From positions 1 to 64,000 of the forward strand of contig NZ_LGRV01000003.1 in the NCBI RefSeq assembly GCF_001278945.1: DNA of 64,000 bases, read 5' to 3'. Numbering within the stretch: position 1 is the stretch's first letter; every line of letters begins with the position of its first letter. Positions 34,138-43,646 of this stretch are shown piece after piece. The translations under genes and the position numbers were made by a program. Origin of the DNA: Lysinibacillus contaminans (lineage in GTDB: Bacteria > Bacillota > Bacilli > Bacillales_A > Planococcaceae). Below the pieces are notes generated by a model. That model had not been told where the DNA came from and did not search any database. It saw only the letters and a list, made by a program, of their open reading frames with translations.

Positions 34138-35090
34138 TTTGAGACCTCAGCATTAAAATATTTGCCTTGCCAGCTACCCCTTTTTTCAAGTTCCGCATCG
34201 ATGCCATTTAGTACTTCCCATTTGTTTACACTCCACATGGGACCGATCATTAAGTCAATGGGCCCGTCACCGGTAATTCGGTGAATAACCATTTCTGGTG
34301 GTAAAATTTCTAATTGGTCTGCTACTAACTTTGTATAGACATCTTGGTCTAAAAATTCAAGCATACCCTTTTCATATTGCTTCACCATAGGCGTACCTTT
34401 TAATAGATGAAGTAAGTGAATTTTAATACCCTGTACATCAAGTTTTGCTACTTCACGAGCCGTTTCCATCATCATGTCATAGTCTTCAAGAGGAAGCCCA
34501 TTAATAATATGCGAACATACTCGAATACCATGTTTGCGAAGTTTTTCTACACCTTCTACATATGTTGCATAGTCATGTGCGCGGTTAATTAAGTTTGCTG
34601 TTTTTTCGTGTACAGTTTGTAACCCAAGCTCAACCCATAAGTATGTGCGTTCATTCAACTCTGCTAAATATTCCACTACATCATCTGGTAAGCAGTCTGG
34701 GCGAGTGGCAATCGATAATCCAACAACACCTTCTTGTGCAAGGGCAGCTTCGAATTTTTCCTTTAAGACAGGAAGGGGGGCATGCGTATTAGTGTAGGCT
34801 TGGAAGTACGCCATATACTTGCCGTCTTTCCATTTTTGATGCATTTTATCGCGAATTTCTGCAAATTGAACGTCGATAGGGTCAACTTTATTCCCTGCGA
34901 AATCCCCTGAGCCTGCAGCACTACAAAATGTACAGCCACCAAAGGCTACTGTACCGTCGCGATTTGGGCAGTCAAAGCCTGCATCTAGTGCGACTTTAAA
35001 TACCTTATGGCCGAAATGGTCGCGTAAATAGCGATTCCATGTATAGTATCTTTTCCCTTCGGAAGGAAAAGGAAAGTTTGTTTCTGTCAT
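34134..35090 (-). CDS. mnmL: Radical SAM enzyme of tRNA U34 modification (YtqA)
   Basis: A 318-residue TIGR01212/YhcC-type radical SAM protein. The cluster cysteines are DCPNRDGTVAFGGCTFC (C41, C53, C56 from this start), with GLSIATRPDCLPD and LGLQTVHEKTANLINRAHDY as TIM-barrel motifs. B. subtilis YtqA has been described as MnmL, converting cmnm5U to nm5U, the step before MnmM. ATG 35090 follows AGAGGAGTGAAACAC and is preferred over the earlier in-frame start. Function is taken from the family and the coupled ytqB. Confidence 0.87.
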   Translation of the reverse strand: MTETNFPFPSEGKRYYTWNRYLRDHFGHKVFKVALDAGFDCPNRDGTVAFGGCTFCSAAGSGDFAGNKVDPIDVQFAEIRDKMHQKWKDGKYMAYFQAYTNTHAPLPVLKEKFEAALAQEGVVGLSIATRPDCLPDDVVEYLAELNERTYLWVELGLQTVHEKTANLINRAHDYATYVEGVEKLRKHGIRVCSHIINGLPLEDYDMMMETAREVAKLDVQGIKIHLLHLLKGTPMVKQYEKGMLEFLDQDVYTKLVADQLEILPPEMVIHRITGDGPIDLMIGPMWSVNKWEVLNGIDAELEKRGSWQGKYFNAEVSK

Positions 35091-35247
35091 GTGTTTCACT
35101 CCTCTAACGGTATATTTTATCATGCAAGGAGCGTTCCGTCATGGGGTAATCCTTATATGGAGGAATGGCAAAATTATTTTTCTTGTCAATTTTCGGAATT
35201 CGACATAAACTAACTATTTAGAGAGTCGAAGTAATGGGGGGCTAGAA

Positions 35248-36435
35248 ATGCCAAAAAGTGTTTGGTTTTTAATTCTAGGGATGCTCGTGAACACAACGGG
35301 CAACTCTTTTTTATGGCCTCTAAATGCCATTTATATGCATGATTATTTAGGGAAAACACTCGCGATGGCGGGTTTTGTCTTAATGCTAAATTCAGCAGCA
35401 GGTGTTATAGGAAACTTACTTGGGGGATACTTATTTGATAAAATCGGTGGTTACAAAGCGATAATGCTTGGTAGTGTACTTACAGTTGTGACATTAGTTG
35501 GACTCACGATGTGGCATGAATGGCCGCAATATGTATGGTTTTTAACATTACTCGGTTTTAGCGGTGGCATTGTCTTTCCAAGTATGTTTGCACTAACAGG
35601 CACGGCTTGGCCAGAAGGTGGTCGGAAGGCGTTTAATGCTATTTATTTAGCGCAAAACTTGGGTGTTGCTGTTGGCCCAGCATTAGCAGGGATTGTCGCT
35701 GATAATGGTTTTGACAATGTGTTTAAGGTGAATTTATGGATGTATGTATTGTTCTTCTTTATAGCACTATTGACATTTAAACGTTTTGAGACTGGAAGTA
35801 TTGCACCGAAAAGTGTAGTCAGTGAACGTAAACGAATCATAGATAAGGCACCGTTTTATGCACTATTAATAATTAGCTCATCATCTGTTCTATGTTGGTT
35901 AGCCTATTCGCAATGGAGTGCGACAATTTCTTCTTACACCCAGGACTTGGGCTTAAGTTTAAAACAATATAGCCTACTTTGGACAATTAACGGATTACTG
36001 ATTGTAGCGGCACAGCCGTTAATCGCACCACTTGTGAAAAGATGGGAAAATAATTTAAAGCGTCAATTAGTATTTGGGGTTTTATTAATTGCCATTTCCT
36101 TTGGCGTTGTTGCATTTGCAGGTGATTTTAAAATGTTCGCAATCGCGATGGTCGTCTTAACGTTCGGTGAGATGTTTTATACACCAGTATTACCGACGAT
36201 TGCAAATCAGCTTGCACCAAGAGGTCGTCAAGGCTTCTATCAAGGGATTATTAATAGTGCCGCAACAGGTGGGCGGATGATTGGTCCATTATTTGGTGGC
36301 ATTATGGTAGATCAGTTTGGTATGATGGCCCTCATGTCAATTTTAGTTGTCATTGTGGTAACCGCGATTATCCCATGCCTCGTGTATGATAGACCACTTA
36401 TTAATAGAGACAAGATAAATACAGTGCCAGATTAA
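35248..36435 (+). CDS. yttB: MFS transporter, YttB-like
   Basis: A 395-residue, 12-span major facilitator. MPKSVWFLILGMLVNTTGNS, the motif A region LGGYLFDKIGGYKAIMLGS, GGRKAFNAIYLAQNLGVAVG, LAYSQWSATISSYTQDLG and TIANQLAPRGRQGFYQGIIN match B. subtilis YttB as remembered. The substrate is unknown; drug/proton antiport is typical of the group. GGGGGGC lies before the ATG. Position near ytqA and leuS agrees with the B. subtilis order. Confidence 0.85.
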   Translation: MPKSVWFLILGMLVNTTGNSFLWPLNAIYMHDYLGKTLAMAGFVLMLNSAAGVIGNLLGGYLFDKIGGYKAIMLGSVLTVVTLVGLTMWHEWPQYVWFLTLLGFSGGIVFPSMFALTGTAWPEGGRKAFNAIYLAQNLGVAVGPALAGIVADNGFDNVFKVNLWMYVLFFFIALLTFKRFETGSIAPKSVVSERKRIIDKAPFYALLIISSSSVLCWLAYSQWSATISSYTQDLGLSLKQYSLLWTINGLLIVAAQPLIAPLVKRWENNLKRQLVFGVLLIAISFGVVAFAGDFKMFAIAMVVLTFGEMFYTPVLPTIANQLAPRGRQGFYQGIINSAATGGRMIGPLFGGIMVDQFGMMALMSILVVIVVTAIIPCLVYDRPLINRDKINTVPD

Positions 36436-36462
36436 TAATGATAGAATAGCAAAATTCGCACA

Positions 36463-36510
36463 AAACGAACGAAAAGGTTGTTAAAGCAGCTTTTTTTGTT
36501 CGTTTTTTTA
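36463..36510 (+). terminator. Terminator after yttB
   Basis: AAAACGAACGAAAA pairs with TTTTTTGTTCGTTTTTT, T-rich on the 3' side, with a small inner GTTGTTAAAGCAGC hairpin. Confidence 0.75.
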
Positions 36511-36518
36511 TTATGTCC

Positions 36519-36547
36519 TTGAAATTGGATTATTTTACAATTACAAT
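36519..36547 (+). promoter_or_regulatory. Sigma-A promoter of the arsR-type gene
   Basis: TTGAAA, a 17-bp spacer and TACAAT; the predicted start point falls in the adjacent operator. Confidence 0.7.
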
Positions 36548-36550
36548 CAT

Positions 36551-36576
36551 ACATATTCAAATATATGAATATATGA
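36551..36576 (+). promoter_or_regulatory. ArsR/SmtB-type operator
   Basis: ATATTCA-AATATA-TGAATAT (36553-36572) is the classic ArsR-family inverted repeat. It overlaps the likely transcription start of the 36664 gene, so autorepression is expected. Confidence 0.78.
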
Positions 36577-36663
36577 TATTTATGCCTAATAAAGTGAGGG
36601 AGAAAGTTATCCCGGCGCAAAAGGCAAAATCGATAGTGTTACGCTAGAAATGGGGAGATCTTT

Positions 36664-37011
36664 ATGGAAGACGGAATGCAGCGTTTCAAGGCAGATTTTT
36701 TTAAAGCATTAGCACATCCATTACGAATAAGAATCCTTGAACTGTTAGTAGATGGAGAGAAAAGTGTAAATGAAATTCAAAGTTGCCTAGAGAAAGATGG
36801 CTCTGCCGTTTCGCAACAATTGAGTGTATTACGTGCTAAAAATATCGTGTATGGGACGAAAGATGGAAAAAAAGTTTACTATTCTTTACGCGACCCGATG
36901 ATTATTGAATTACTCGAAGTTGCCCGAACTATTTTTAACAATCATTTGATTAATACCATTTCAAGATTAGAAGAAATGACTGTTAGTGAAAATAATGATG
37001 TGGACTTATAA
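36664..37011 (+). CDS. ArsR-family transcriptional repressor
   Basis: A 115-residue winged-helix regulator: FFKALAHPLRIRILELLVDG, VNEIQSCLEKDGSAVSQQLS, VLRAKNIVYGTKDGKKVYYSL. No CxC or obvious alpha3N/alpha5 metal site is visible, so a metal effector is uncertain. GGGGAG sits 7 nt before the ATG. It has its own operator. It lies 227 nt upstream of a SulP transporter in the same direction, which may be its target, though no second copy of the operator is seen there. Confidence 0.88.
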   Translation: MEDGMQRFKADFFKALAHPLRIRILELLVDGEKSVNEIQSCLEKDGSAVSQQLSVLRAKNIVYGTKDGKKVYYSLRDPMIIELLEVARTIFNNHLINTISRLEEMTVSENNDVDL

Positions 37012-37238
37012 ACTATGTACTGTGGAAACGAAGTTAGTATCATAGTGTATCTTACAGTTGTGTAACTCCATTTAACAGAAGCCCAGATGTTTTATGCGCA
37101 AACTCATAGGGACAAATACAATTGCGTCGAGGCGTAATTGATAAAAAATCTTCTTGGAAAGTATATCAAAATCTGATTGAAAATGTTTTTGTTGCACTAG
37201 ATTAGGTGGACAAGTAAATTTCGAAAGGAAGATTTAAT

Positions 37239-38954
37239 ATGAAGTCACTGTTTACGGGACGTTTTGAAGGGTATTCAGTTGGTCATTTTAAGAAGGATTT
37301 ATTGTCTGGTACCATCGTCGGCATTATAGCGATTCCACTTGCCATGTCCTTTGCCATTGCTTCTGGTGTGAAGCCAGAGTATGGGATTTATACTGCCTGT
37401 ATTGCAGGCATCCTTATTTCGTTACTTGGTGGTTCGAAGTATCAAATCGGCGGACCAACAGGTGCTTTCGTGCCAATTCTTTTAGGCATTGTGCTGACCT
37501 ATGGCTATGAAAATTTGTTAATAGCAGGGCTCATGGCAGGTGTTCTTTTGTGCTTAATGGGGATTTTCAAGTTAGGTTCACTTATTAAATTTATCCCTCG
37601 TCCTGTGACAGTTGGCTTTACTGCAGGAATTGCGGTCCTTATTTTCACAGGGCAAATTGCAAATTTCTTGGGATTAATTAAAATTGAACGGCATGAGTAT
37701 TTCATTGCCAATATTAAAGAGCTACTCATACATATTGGTGCTACGAATTTTTATAGCATTTTAATTGCGTTATTATGTTTCGTTGTCATTCTTATGACGC
37801 CGAAAGTCTTACCGAAAGTACCGGGTGCGTTAGCTGGGATTGTCGTTTCTACGATTGTGGCAACTGTATTTTTGTCTGGACAAGTTGCGACTATTGCTAC
37901 AGCTTATGGAAGTATTCCAAATACCTTGCCGCAGTTTGCGATACCTGAAATTACTTTTGAACGTATTCAGTTATTAATTGGCCCAGCATTTGTCATAGCG
38001 ATGCTAGGGGGGATTGAATCGTTGTTATCTGCAGTCGTCGCGGATGGCATGACAAATAGTAAGCATAATAGTAATAGAGAGCTTATTGGGCAAGGGATTG
38101 CTAATATTGTCACGCCATTATTTGGTGGTATTCCTGCAACTGGGGCGATTGCCCGCACAGCAACAAATATAAAAACGGGTGCGACTTCGCCGATGTCAGG
38201 TATTATCCACGGTGCATTTGTATTAATTACATTATTATTGTTAGCACCTTATGCGTCACATATTCCGCTGGCAAGTATGGCGCCGGTTTTAATGGTCGTT
38301 GCATGGAATATGAGTGAACAGAAGCATTTTGCACATATTTTAAAACTGAAATCTGGTGATTCACTTGTCTTGATTATCACTTTTGTGCTCACGGTTTTTA
38401 CGAGTTTAACTTTAGCAGTAGAAGTAGGGCTTGTTTTAGCGGTTGTATTATTTGCAAAACGTATGAGTGAAATGCTTGTTGTATCAAAGGTTTTACCAGA
38501 TCATACGAAAGAAAGCGGCAAGGTGCTTTCCCATGTAGTCAATCAAAAGCATGATTGCCCGCAAGTTAGTATCTATACGATTGAAGGACCGCTATTTTTT
38601 GGTGCTGCCCAAACGTTTGAACAATCAATATTAGGCTCGATTCATTATCATCCAAGTATATTAATATTACGTATGAGCAAAGTGCCATTTATGGATTCGA
38701 CAGGGGAATCTTATTTTAGTAGTATTGTGCAAAATTTCACAAAGCGTGGTGGCACAGTTTTCGTCACTGGCGTACAGCCCGAATTAAAAAAAATGCTGGA
38801 ACAAAGTGGGCTAGTTGCTGAAATTGGTGAGGAGAATTTTTATAACCAAACAGGTGAAGCTATAAATGCGGCATTAACACGTTTGAATACGAATAAATGT
38901 TTAGGGTGCAAACACTTTGCTTTTAAGGAGTGCAATAGCTTATCTGTGCAATAG
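37239..38954 (+). CDS. SulP-family anion transporter with STAS domain
   Basis: A 571-residue protein: an SLC26/SulP membrane domain (about 20-410; IPLAMSFAIASGVKPEYGIY, GGSKYQIGGPTGAFVPILLG, GFTAGIAVLIF, GIPATGAIARTATNIKTGA) and a C-terminal STAS domain (about 445-545; IYTIEGPLFFGAA, ILRMSKVPFMDSTGESYF). It ends with a Cys-containing tail, CLGCKHFAFKECNSL, not usual in the family. Candidate substrates are bicarbonate or sulfate. A GAAAGGAAG site precedes the ATG. Confidence 0.9.
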   Translation: MKSLFTGRFEGYSVGHFKKDLLSGTIVGIIAIPLAMSFAIASGVKPEYGIYTACIAGILISLLGGSKYQIGGPTGAFVPILLGIVLTYGYENLLIAGLMAGVLLCLMGIFKLGSLIKFIPRPVTVGFTAGIAVLIFTGQIANFLGLIKIERHEYFIANIKELLIHIGATNFYSILIALLCFVVILMTPKVLPKVPGALAGIVVSTIVATVFLSGQVATIATAYGSIPNTLPQFAIPEITFERIQLLIGPAFVIAMLGGIESLLSAVVADGMTNSKHNSNRELIGQGIANIVTPLFGGIPATGAIARTATNIKTGATSPMSGIIHGAFVLITLLLLAPYASHIPLASMAPVLMVVAWNMSEQKHFAHILKLKSGDSLVLIITFVLTVFTSLTLAVEVGLVLAVVLFAKRMSEMLVVSKVLPDHTKESGKVLSHVVNQKHDCPQVSIYTIEGPLFFGAAQTFEQSILGSIHYHPSILILRMSKVPFMDSTGESYFSSIVQNFTKRGGTVFVTGVQPELKKMLEQSGLVAEIGEENFYNQTGEAINAALTRLNTNKCLGCKHFAFKECNSLSVQ

Positions 38955-39025
38955 TAGTTGTAGTGCCAGGCACCCATTTTACACTTGTACTTTTCCCAGC
39001 TATCTATTAGAATTAATGCAATACA

Positions 39026-39250
39026 TGTAAAGACAATGATGAGGAATAGTAGATTTGACGTTCTTTGTAGAGAGCTAGCGGTTGGTGAAAGCTAGTAGGA
39101 ACGCAAGTTGAACTCGCCTACTGAGTCTGCAAGCAAGTTGCCGTTTATTTCCGCGTTAAGGAAATTTGAGCCGAGTGTGATCACTAATTTGGGTGGTACC
39201 GCGGGAGATGCGTATTCTCTCGTCCCTTTATAACTAAAAGGGGCGAGTTT
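39026..39250 (+). ncRNA. T-box leader of leuS (leucine, CTC specifier)
   Basis: The conserved T-box sequence TGGGTGGTACCGCGG lies at 39190-39204. Stem I contains AGAGAGC-like bases and the specifier loop GAACTCGCC, with CTC (Leu) at 39113-39115. The terminator (CTCGTCCCTTT/AAAGGGGCGAG plus T7) is at 39218-39254. Uncharged tRNA-Leu stabilises the antiterminator and switches leuS on. Confidence 0.95.
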
Positions 39251-39254
39251 TTTT
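39218..39254 (+). terminator. T-box terminator of leuS
   Basis: CTCGTCCCTTT and AAAGGGGCGAG form the stem, followed by T7. Its 5' arm can pair instead with the T-box sequence. Confidence 0.88.
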
Positions 39255-39319
39255 ATTTTTTAAATATTTTGTCAATTCTAATAGTGAGCAACACTGCACA
39301 TATAAAGGAGGAAATAATT

Positions 39320-41737
39320 TTGAGTTTCAATCATCAACAAATCGAAAAAAAATGGCAGCAGGTCTGGGCTGACAACAAAACATTCAAAACAGAAAATGAA
39401 ACAGACAAACCGAAATTTTATGCATTAGATATGTTCCCATATCCATCAGGTGCTGGTCTTCACGTAGGACACCCTGAAGGTTATACTGCGACAGATATCC
39501 TTTCACGTTTCAAACGTATGCAAGGTTATAATGTTCTTCATCCAATTGGCTGGGATGCATTTGGTTTACCAGCAGAGCAATACGCACTTGATACAGGGAA
39601 TGACCCAGCGGAATTCACTGCGAAAAATATCGCAACGTTCAAACGCCAAATTCAAGAACTAGGTTTCTCATATGACTGGGATCGTGAAATTAATACAACT
39701 GATCCAGAGTATTACAAATGGACACAATGGATTTTTATCCAACTTTTCAATAAAGGTTTAGCTTACGTGGATGAAGTGGCTGTAAACTGGTGTCCTGCAC
39801 TAGGTACAGTTCTTGCCAACGAAGAAATAATCGATGGTAAATCAGAGCGTGGTGGTCACCCAGTAGAACGCCGTCCGATGAAACAGTGGATGCTAAGAAT
39901 TACAGCGTACGCAGACCGTTTAATCGACGACTTAGAGGAAGTTGACTGGCCGGAATCTATTAAGGATATGCAACGTAACTGGATTGGCCGCTCTGAAGGT
40001 GCTGAAGTAACATTTGGTATTGAAGGTACGGACAAAAACTTCACTGTATTTACAACACGTCCTGACACGTTATTTGGTGCAACTTACGCAGTACTTGCGC
40101 CAGAACATAAACTAGTGGCTCAAATCACGACGGCTGACCGAAAAGAAGCGGTTGAAGCATACTTGGATAAAGTAAAACTTAAATCTGATCTTGAACGCAC
40201 AGATTTAGCGAAAGAAAAAACAGGTGTCTTCACAGGAGCTTATGCAGTAAATCCTGTAAATGGCGCTAAAATGCCAATTTGGATTGCAGACTATGTACTT
40301 GCAACTTACGGTACTGGTGCGATTATGGCGGTTCCTGCACATGATGAGCGTGACTATGAATTTGCAAAAGAATTCGGCTTAGACATCAAAGCCGTGCTTG
40401 AAGGTGGAGACATTGAAAACGAGGCATTTACGGGCGATGGCAAGCACATCAATTCTGGTTTCCTAGATGGTCTTGGTAAAGAAGAGGCAATCGAAAAAGC
40501 AATCGCATGGTTAGAAGAAAAAGGTGTCGGTGAGAAGAAAATTTCTTATCGTTTACGTGACTGGTTATTCTCTCGTCAACGTTACTGGGGTGAGCCGATC
40601 CCAATGATTCATTGGGAAAATGGCACAATAACACCAGTTCCAGAATCTGAATTACCATTAATATTACCGAAAACAGATAATATTCGACCATCTGGTACAG
40701 GTGAATCACCACTTGCGAATATTACAGAGTGGGTAAATGTTGTAGATCCTGAAACAGGTATGAAAGGCCGTCGTGAAACGAATACAATGCCACAATGGGC
40801 AGGTTCAAGCTGGTATTTCTTACGCTACATTGATCCGACAAATACAGAAGCAATTGCTGATCCAGAATTACTAAAGCGCTGGTTACCAGTTGATATTTAT
40901 ATTGGTGGAGCAGAGCATGCCGTACTTCATTTACTGTATGCGCGCTTCTGGCATAAAGTATTGTACGATCTAGGCGTTGTTCATACGAAAGAGCCATTCC
41001 AAAAATTATTCAACCAAGGAATGATTCTTGGTGAAGGTAATGAAAAAATGTCTAAATCTAAGGGTAATGTAGTAAACCCTGACGAAATCGTTGCTTCACA
41101 TGGTGCCGATACATTACGTTTATACGAAATGTTCATGGGTCCTCTTGAAGCTTCAGTATCATGGTCTACAAATGGCCTAGACGGTGCACGTCGTTTCTTA
41201 GATCGTATTTGGCGTTTATTTGTCAACGAAGAAGAAGGAACAATCGCAGCGAAAATCCAAGCTTCTGATGATAAAACATTAGAAAAAACGTACCACCAAA
41301 CTGTGAAAAAAGTGACGGAAGACTATGAAGGTATCCGTTTCAATACAGCTATTTCACAAATGATGGTATTCATTAACGATTGCTACAAAGCAGACGTTAT
41401 TCCAACTGCATACGCAGAGGGCTTTGTGAAAATGCTAGCACCACTTGCACCACACGTAGCTGAGGAACTATGGCAACTACTAGGTCATGAAGGGACAATC
41501 TCTTATCAAGAGTGGCCAACATACGACGAGTCTAAATTAGTAGACGACGAAGTAGAAGTAGCGGTACAAGTAGCAGGTAAAGTACGTGCGAAAGTTACTG
41601 TATCTAAAGACGCTTCTAAAGATGAGTTAGAAAAAGTAGCATTAGCTGATGAAAAAGTACAAGAGCATATGGCTGGCAAAGAACTAGTAAAAGTCATTGT
41701 CATTCCAGGCAAGCTTGTTAATATCGTAGTAAAATAA
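39320..41737 (+). CDS. leuS: Leucyl-tRNA synthetase
   Basis: Class I synthetase of 805 residues, close to the B. subtilis length. The ATP motifs are [16 protein letters not shown] (HIGH-type) and [10 protein letters not shown] (KMSKS). The editing domain includes [19 protein letters not shown] and [16 protein letters not shown]. The start is TTG 39320 after AAAGGAGG, giving [12 protein letters not shown]; the longer upstream frame from 39269 runs into leader RNA and is rejected. Expression is controlled by the T-box leader. Confidence 0.97.
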   Translation: MSFNHQQIEKKWQQVWADNKTFKTENETDKPKFYALDMFPYPSGAGLHVGHPEGYTATDILSRFKRMQGYNVLHPIGWDAFGLPAEQYALDTGNDPAEFTAKNIATFKRQIQELGFSYDWDREINTTDPEYYKWTQWIFIQLFNKGLAYVDEVAVNWCPALGTVLANEEIIDGKSERGGHPVERRPMKQWMLRITAYADRLIDDLEEVDWPESIKDMQRNWIGRSEGAEVTFGIEGTDKNFTVFTTRPDTLFGATYAVLAPEHKLVAQITTADRKEAVEAYLDKVKLKSDLERTDLAKEKTGVFTGAYAVNPVNGAKMPIWIADYVLATYGTGAIMAVPAHDERDYEFAKEFGLDIKAVLEGGDIENEAFTGDGKHINSGFLDGLGKEEAIEKAIAWLEEKGVGEKKISYRLRDWLFSRQRYWGEPIPMIHWENGTITPVPESELPLILPKTDNIRPSGTGESPLANITEWVNVVDPETGMKGRRETNTMPQWAGSSWYFLRYIDPTNTEAIADPELLKRWLPVDIYIGGAEHAVLHLLYARFWHKVLYDLGVVHTKEPFQKLFNQGMILGEGNEKMSKSKGNVVNPDEIVASHGADTLRLYEMFMGPLEASVSWSTNGLDGARRFLDRIWRLFVNEEEGTIAAKIQASDDKTLEKTYHQTVKKVTEDYEGIRFNTAISQMMVFINDCYKADVIPTAYAEGFVKMLAPLAPHVAEELWQLLGHEGTISYQEWPTYDESKLVDDEVEVAVQVAGKVRAKVTVSKDASKDELEKVALADEKVQEHMAGKELVKVIVIPGKLVNIVVK

Positions 41738-41745
41738 GAATTTTT

Positions 41746-41778
41746 AGCCGGGAGAGCACTACTTTCCTGGCTTTTTAT
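41746..41778 (+). terminator. Terminator of leuS
   Basis: AGCCGGGA and TCCTGGCT pair and T5 follows. The rest of the spacer to about 42060 shows no gene. Confidence 0.7.
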
Positions 41779-42065
41779 CTTTTATTCAGCAAGTGTCCAG
41801 ACACCTGCCATACAGAAAATGATGATTGAGCTAGAATAAGATGCGTTTTCTAGGATCGCTTTTCAAACGTAACGCTTACAGTTAATGTCGAAAATACTCC
41901 TGCTATTTCCTAATATGAGCGCTGTGGGTTTATGATAAAGGAAACAAGATCAGATGAATTTGGCGTCGGTGAGAATAGATACTGTATGATGCTAAATTTA
42001 AGTGTAAAATAATTGAAATGCTAAACGATAATAAATAATTCGTTTAGCAATTTTTTTTATGAAAA

Positions 42066-42092
42066 TGAAACTATACATATAATTTTTCCGAC
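42066..42092 (+). promoter_or_regulatory. Candidate ECF-sigma promoter
   Basis: TGAAAC and CGAC are separated by 17 bp, which fits ECF promoters of the SigX/SigM/SigW type. It lies 31 nt before the sigma-factor start and suggests autoregulation. Confidence 0.55.
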
Positions 42093-42122
42093 TATAGTGT
42101 GAATGGAAATGGGGGTGTTTGT

Positions 42123-42644
42123 TTGAGTGAGCACTTGTCAGCAATTATGGAAGAACACGGCGAATATTGCTTACGTGTGGCCTATTTATATGTCAAGGAT
42201 TGGGCGATTGCTGAAGAAATTATCCAAGATGTTTTCCTTGCATTTTACCAACAGCAGGAACGTTTTGAACAAAGATCTTCATTGAAAACATATTTAGTGA
42301 AAATTACGGTTCATAAAAGTCACGATTACTTACGTAGCTGGAAAAATAAGCGTCTTGTTTTATTTGAGAAATTACATATCGGGGCAAGTAAGAGAACGGC
42401 TGAAAAAGAGTTAATTGAAGGTGAAGAGCGCACTATATTGAAGGATGCATTATTCACGTTGCCAATTATGTATAGGGAAGTTTTGATATTGCATTACTAT
42501 AAGGAGCTAAAAGTTCGAGAAATTGCAGATATTTTAGGTTGTTCAGAAAACACGGTGAAAACGAGATTGCGACGTGCACGGAGGTTATTGCAAGAGCAGC
42601 TCGAACAAAGTGAGTGGGAGGTGCTAGTAGATGACACCTTTTAA
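42123..42644 (+). CDS. ECF RNA polymerase sigma factor
   Basis: A 173-residue sigma-70 factor with region 2 (MEEHGEYCLRVAYLYVKDWA, AEEIIQDVFLAFYQQQERFE) and region 4 (LPIMYREVLILHYYKELKVR, EIADILGCSENTVKTRLRRA). TTG 42123, preceded by GGGGGTG, is preferred over the in-frame GTG 42099 that has no ribosome site. The downstream gene overlaps by 14 nt and looks like its membrane anti-sigma factor. I cannot match it to a particular B. subtilis ECF factor. Confidence 0.9.
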   Translation: MSEHLSAIMEEHGEYCLRVAYLYVKDWAIAEEIIQDVFLAFYQQQERFEQRSSLKTYLVKITVHKSHDYLRSWKNKRLVLFEKLHIGASKRTAEKELIEGEERTILKDALFTLPIMYREVLILHYYKELKVREIADILGCSENTVKTRLRRARRLLQEQLEQSEWEVLVDDTF

Positions 42645-43554
42645 GAAAAAGTTAAATAAGGAGCTGGGAGAGGCCTCTTTCTTTACACGAGAATTACAAG
42701 CAGAAATTTTGCAAAAGGCACAACAGCCAGCAAAAAAGAAAAGACATTGGCAATACCCTATGGTTCTTGTTTCAGCGACTTTGATTGTGCTGTTTTTCAT
42801 AATCATTGGTCCGTGGACAATGACAAATACGTCTAAGCAGGCGACCATTGAAGAAATCGCCAAAAACGAAGCAGTGAAGCAATTTACAAGCGCCTTGAAC
42901 TGGAGGGACGATACATTTGCGGCTGGAAGAATAGGCTGGATATTTGGGCAACAAGAATTTCAACAAGGTAAGGAAACGGAGCTATTACAGCAGGTTTTAC
43001 AACATGCTGTGTTGAGTGAAAAGCATGAGTATTATAGAAATTTTCGCGATGTATGGCTCCAGTTTGAAAATGGACAAATAGCGAAGTTGAAAATGCAAGT
43101 GGAGGATGAGCAGCTTGTATTTATTGATATGGACACGAATTTATTTTACAAAGTAGATGCTGTGGGGGCAGCCAAGTTTACTTCTATTTCCATTGAAGAT
43201 GACAGCTTGGATTCAAACTTGTTACTTGTTTTTATGCTGAGTTTTATATTATTAGTATGGATTGTAGAAAAAGTCGTACGAAAAGTTTTCAACATCCAAA
43301 AGGGGGAGAAATATGTCTCTAAAGCTCACAAACGTGCCACGATTATTATCAGTATCGTAAATTCCATTATCGTACTTGTTTCGCTGATAAATGGATGGCT
43401 TATTTATAAAGGAGTTATCTTGGCTATTATTTTTAGCTTAACTTTTTCAAATATTGCAATTGATTATTATTATGGGCGAGAGGAGAAAAGGCATTATGTA
43501 ACGATTGCCAGGATGTTGGTTGGTATTCCTTTCTTTATACTCTTCTTCCTTTAA
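42631..43554 (+). CDS. Putative membrane anti-sigma factor, novel layout
   Basis: A 307-residue protein starting inside the sigma gene. An N-terminal cytosolic part (MTPFKKKLNKELGEASFF) is followed by a membrane span at about 47-69, an extracellular domain of roughly 120 residues, and about four C-terminal spans from 197 on (LLLVFMLSFILLVWIVEKVV; TIIISIVNSIIVLVSLINGW). No zinc-binding ZAS motif (HxxxCxxC) is visible. Anti-sigma function is inferred from overlap with an ECF gene and the N-in topology. Confidence 0.62.
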   Translation: MTPFKKKLNKELGEASFFTRELQAEILQKAQQPAKKKRHWQYPMVLVSATLIVLFFIIIGPWTMTNTSKQATIEEIAKNEAVKQFTSALNWRDDTFAAGRIGWIFGQQEFQQGKETELLQQVLQHAVLSEKHEYYRNFRDVWLQFENGQIAKLKMQVEDEQLVFIDMDTNLFYKVDAVGAAKFTSISIEDDSLDSNLLLVFMLSFILLVWIVEKVVRKVFNIQKGEKYVSKAHKRATIIISIVNSIIVLVSLINGWLIYKGVILAIIFSLTFSNIAIDYYYGREEKRHYVTIARMLVGIPFFILFFL

Positions 43555-43569
43555 TTAAAATGTAACGTA

Positions 43570-43606
43570 AAAGAGATGTCTCGCATGTATAGCGGACATC
43601 TCTTTA
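43570..43606. terminator. Bidirectional terminator between anti-sigma and MFS genes
   Basis: AAAGAGATGTC pairs perfectly with GACATCTCTTT. Confidence 0.8.
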
Positions 43607-43646
43607 TATGCTCAACGGTCATAGTGTTGAATGAAATCTATTTTTC

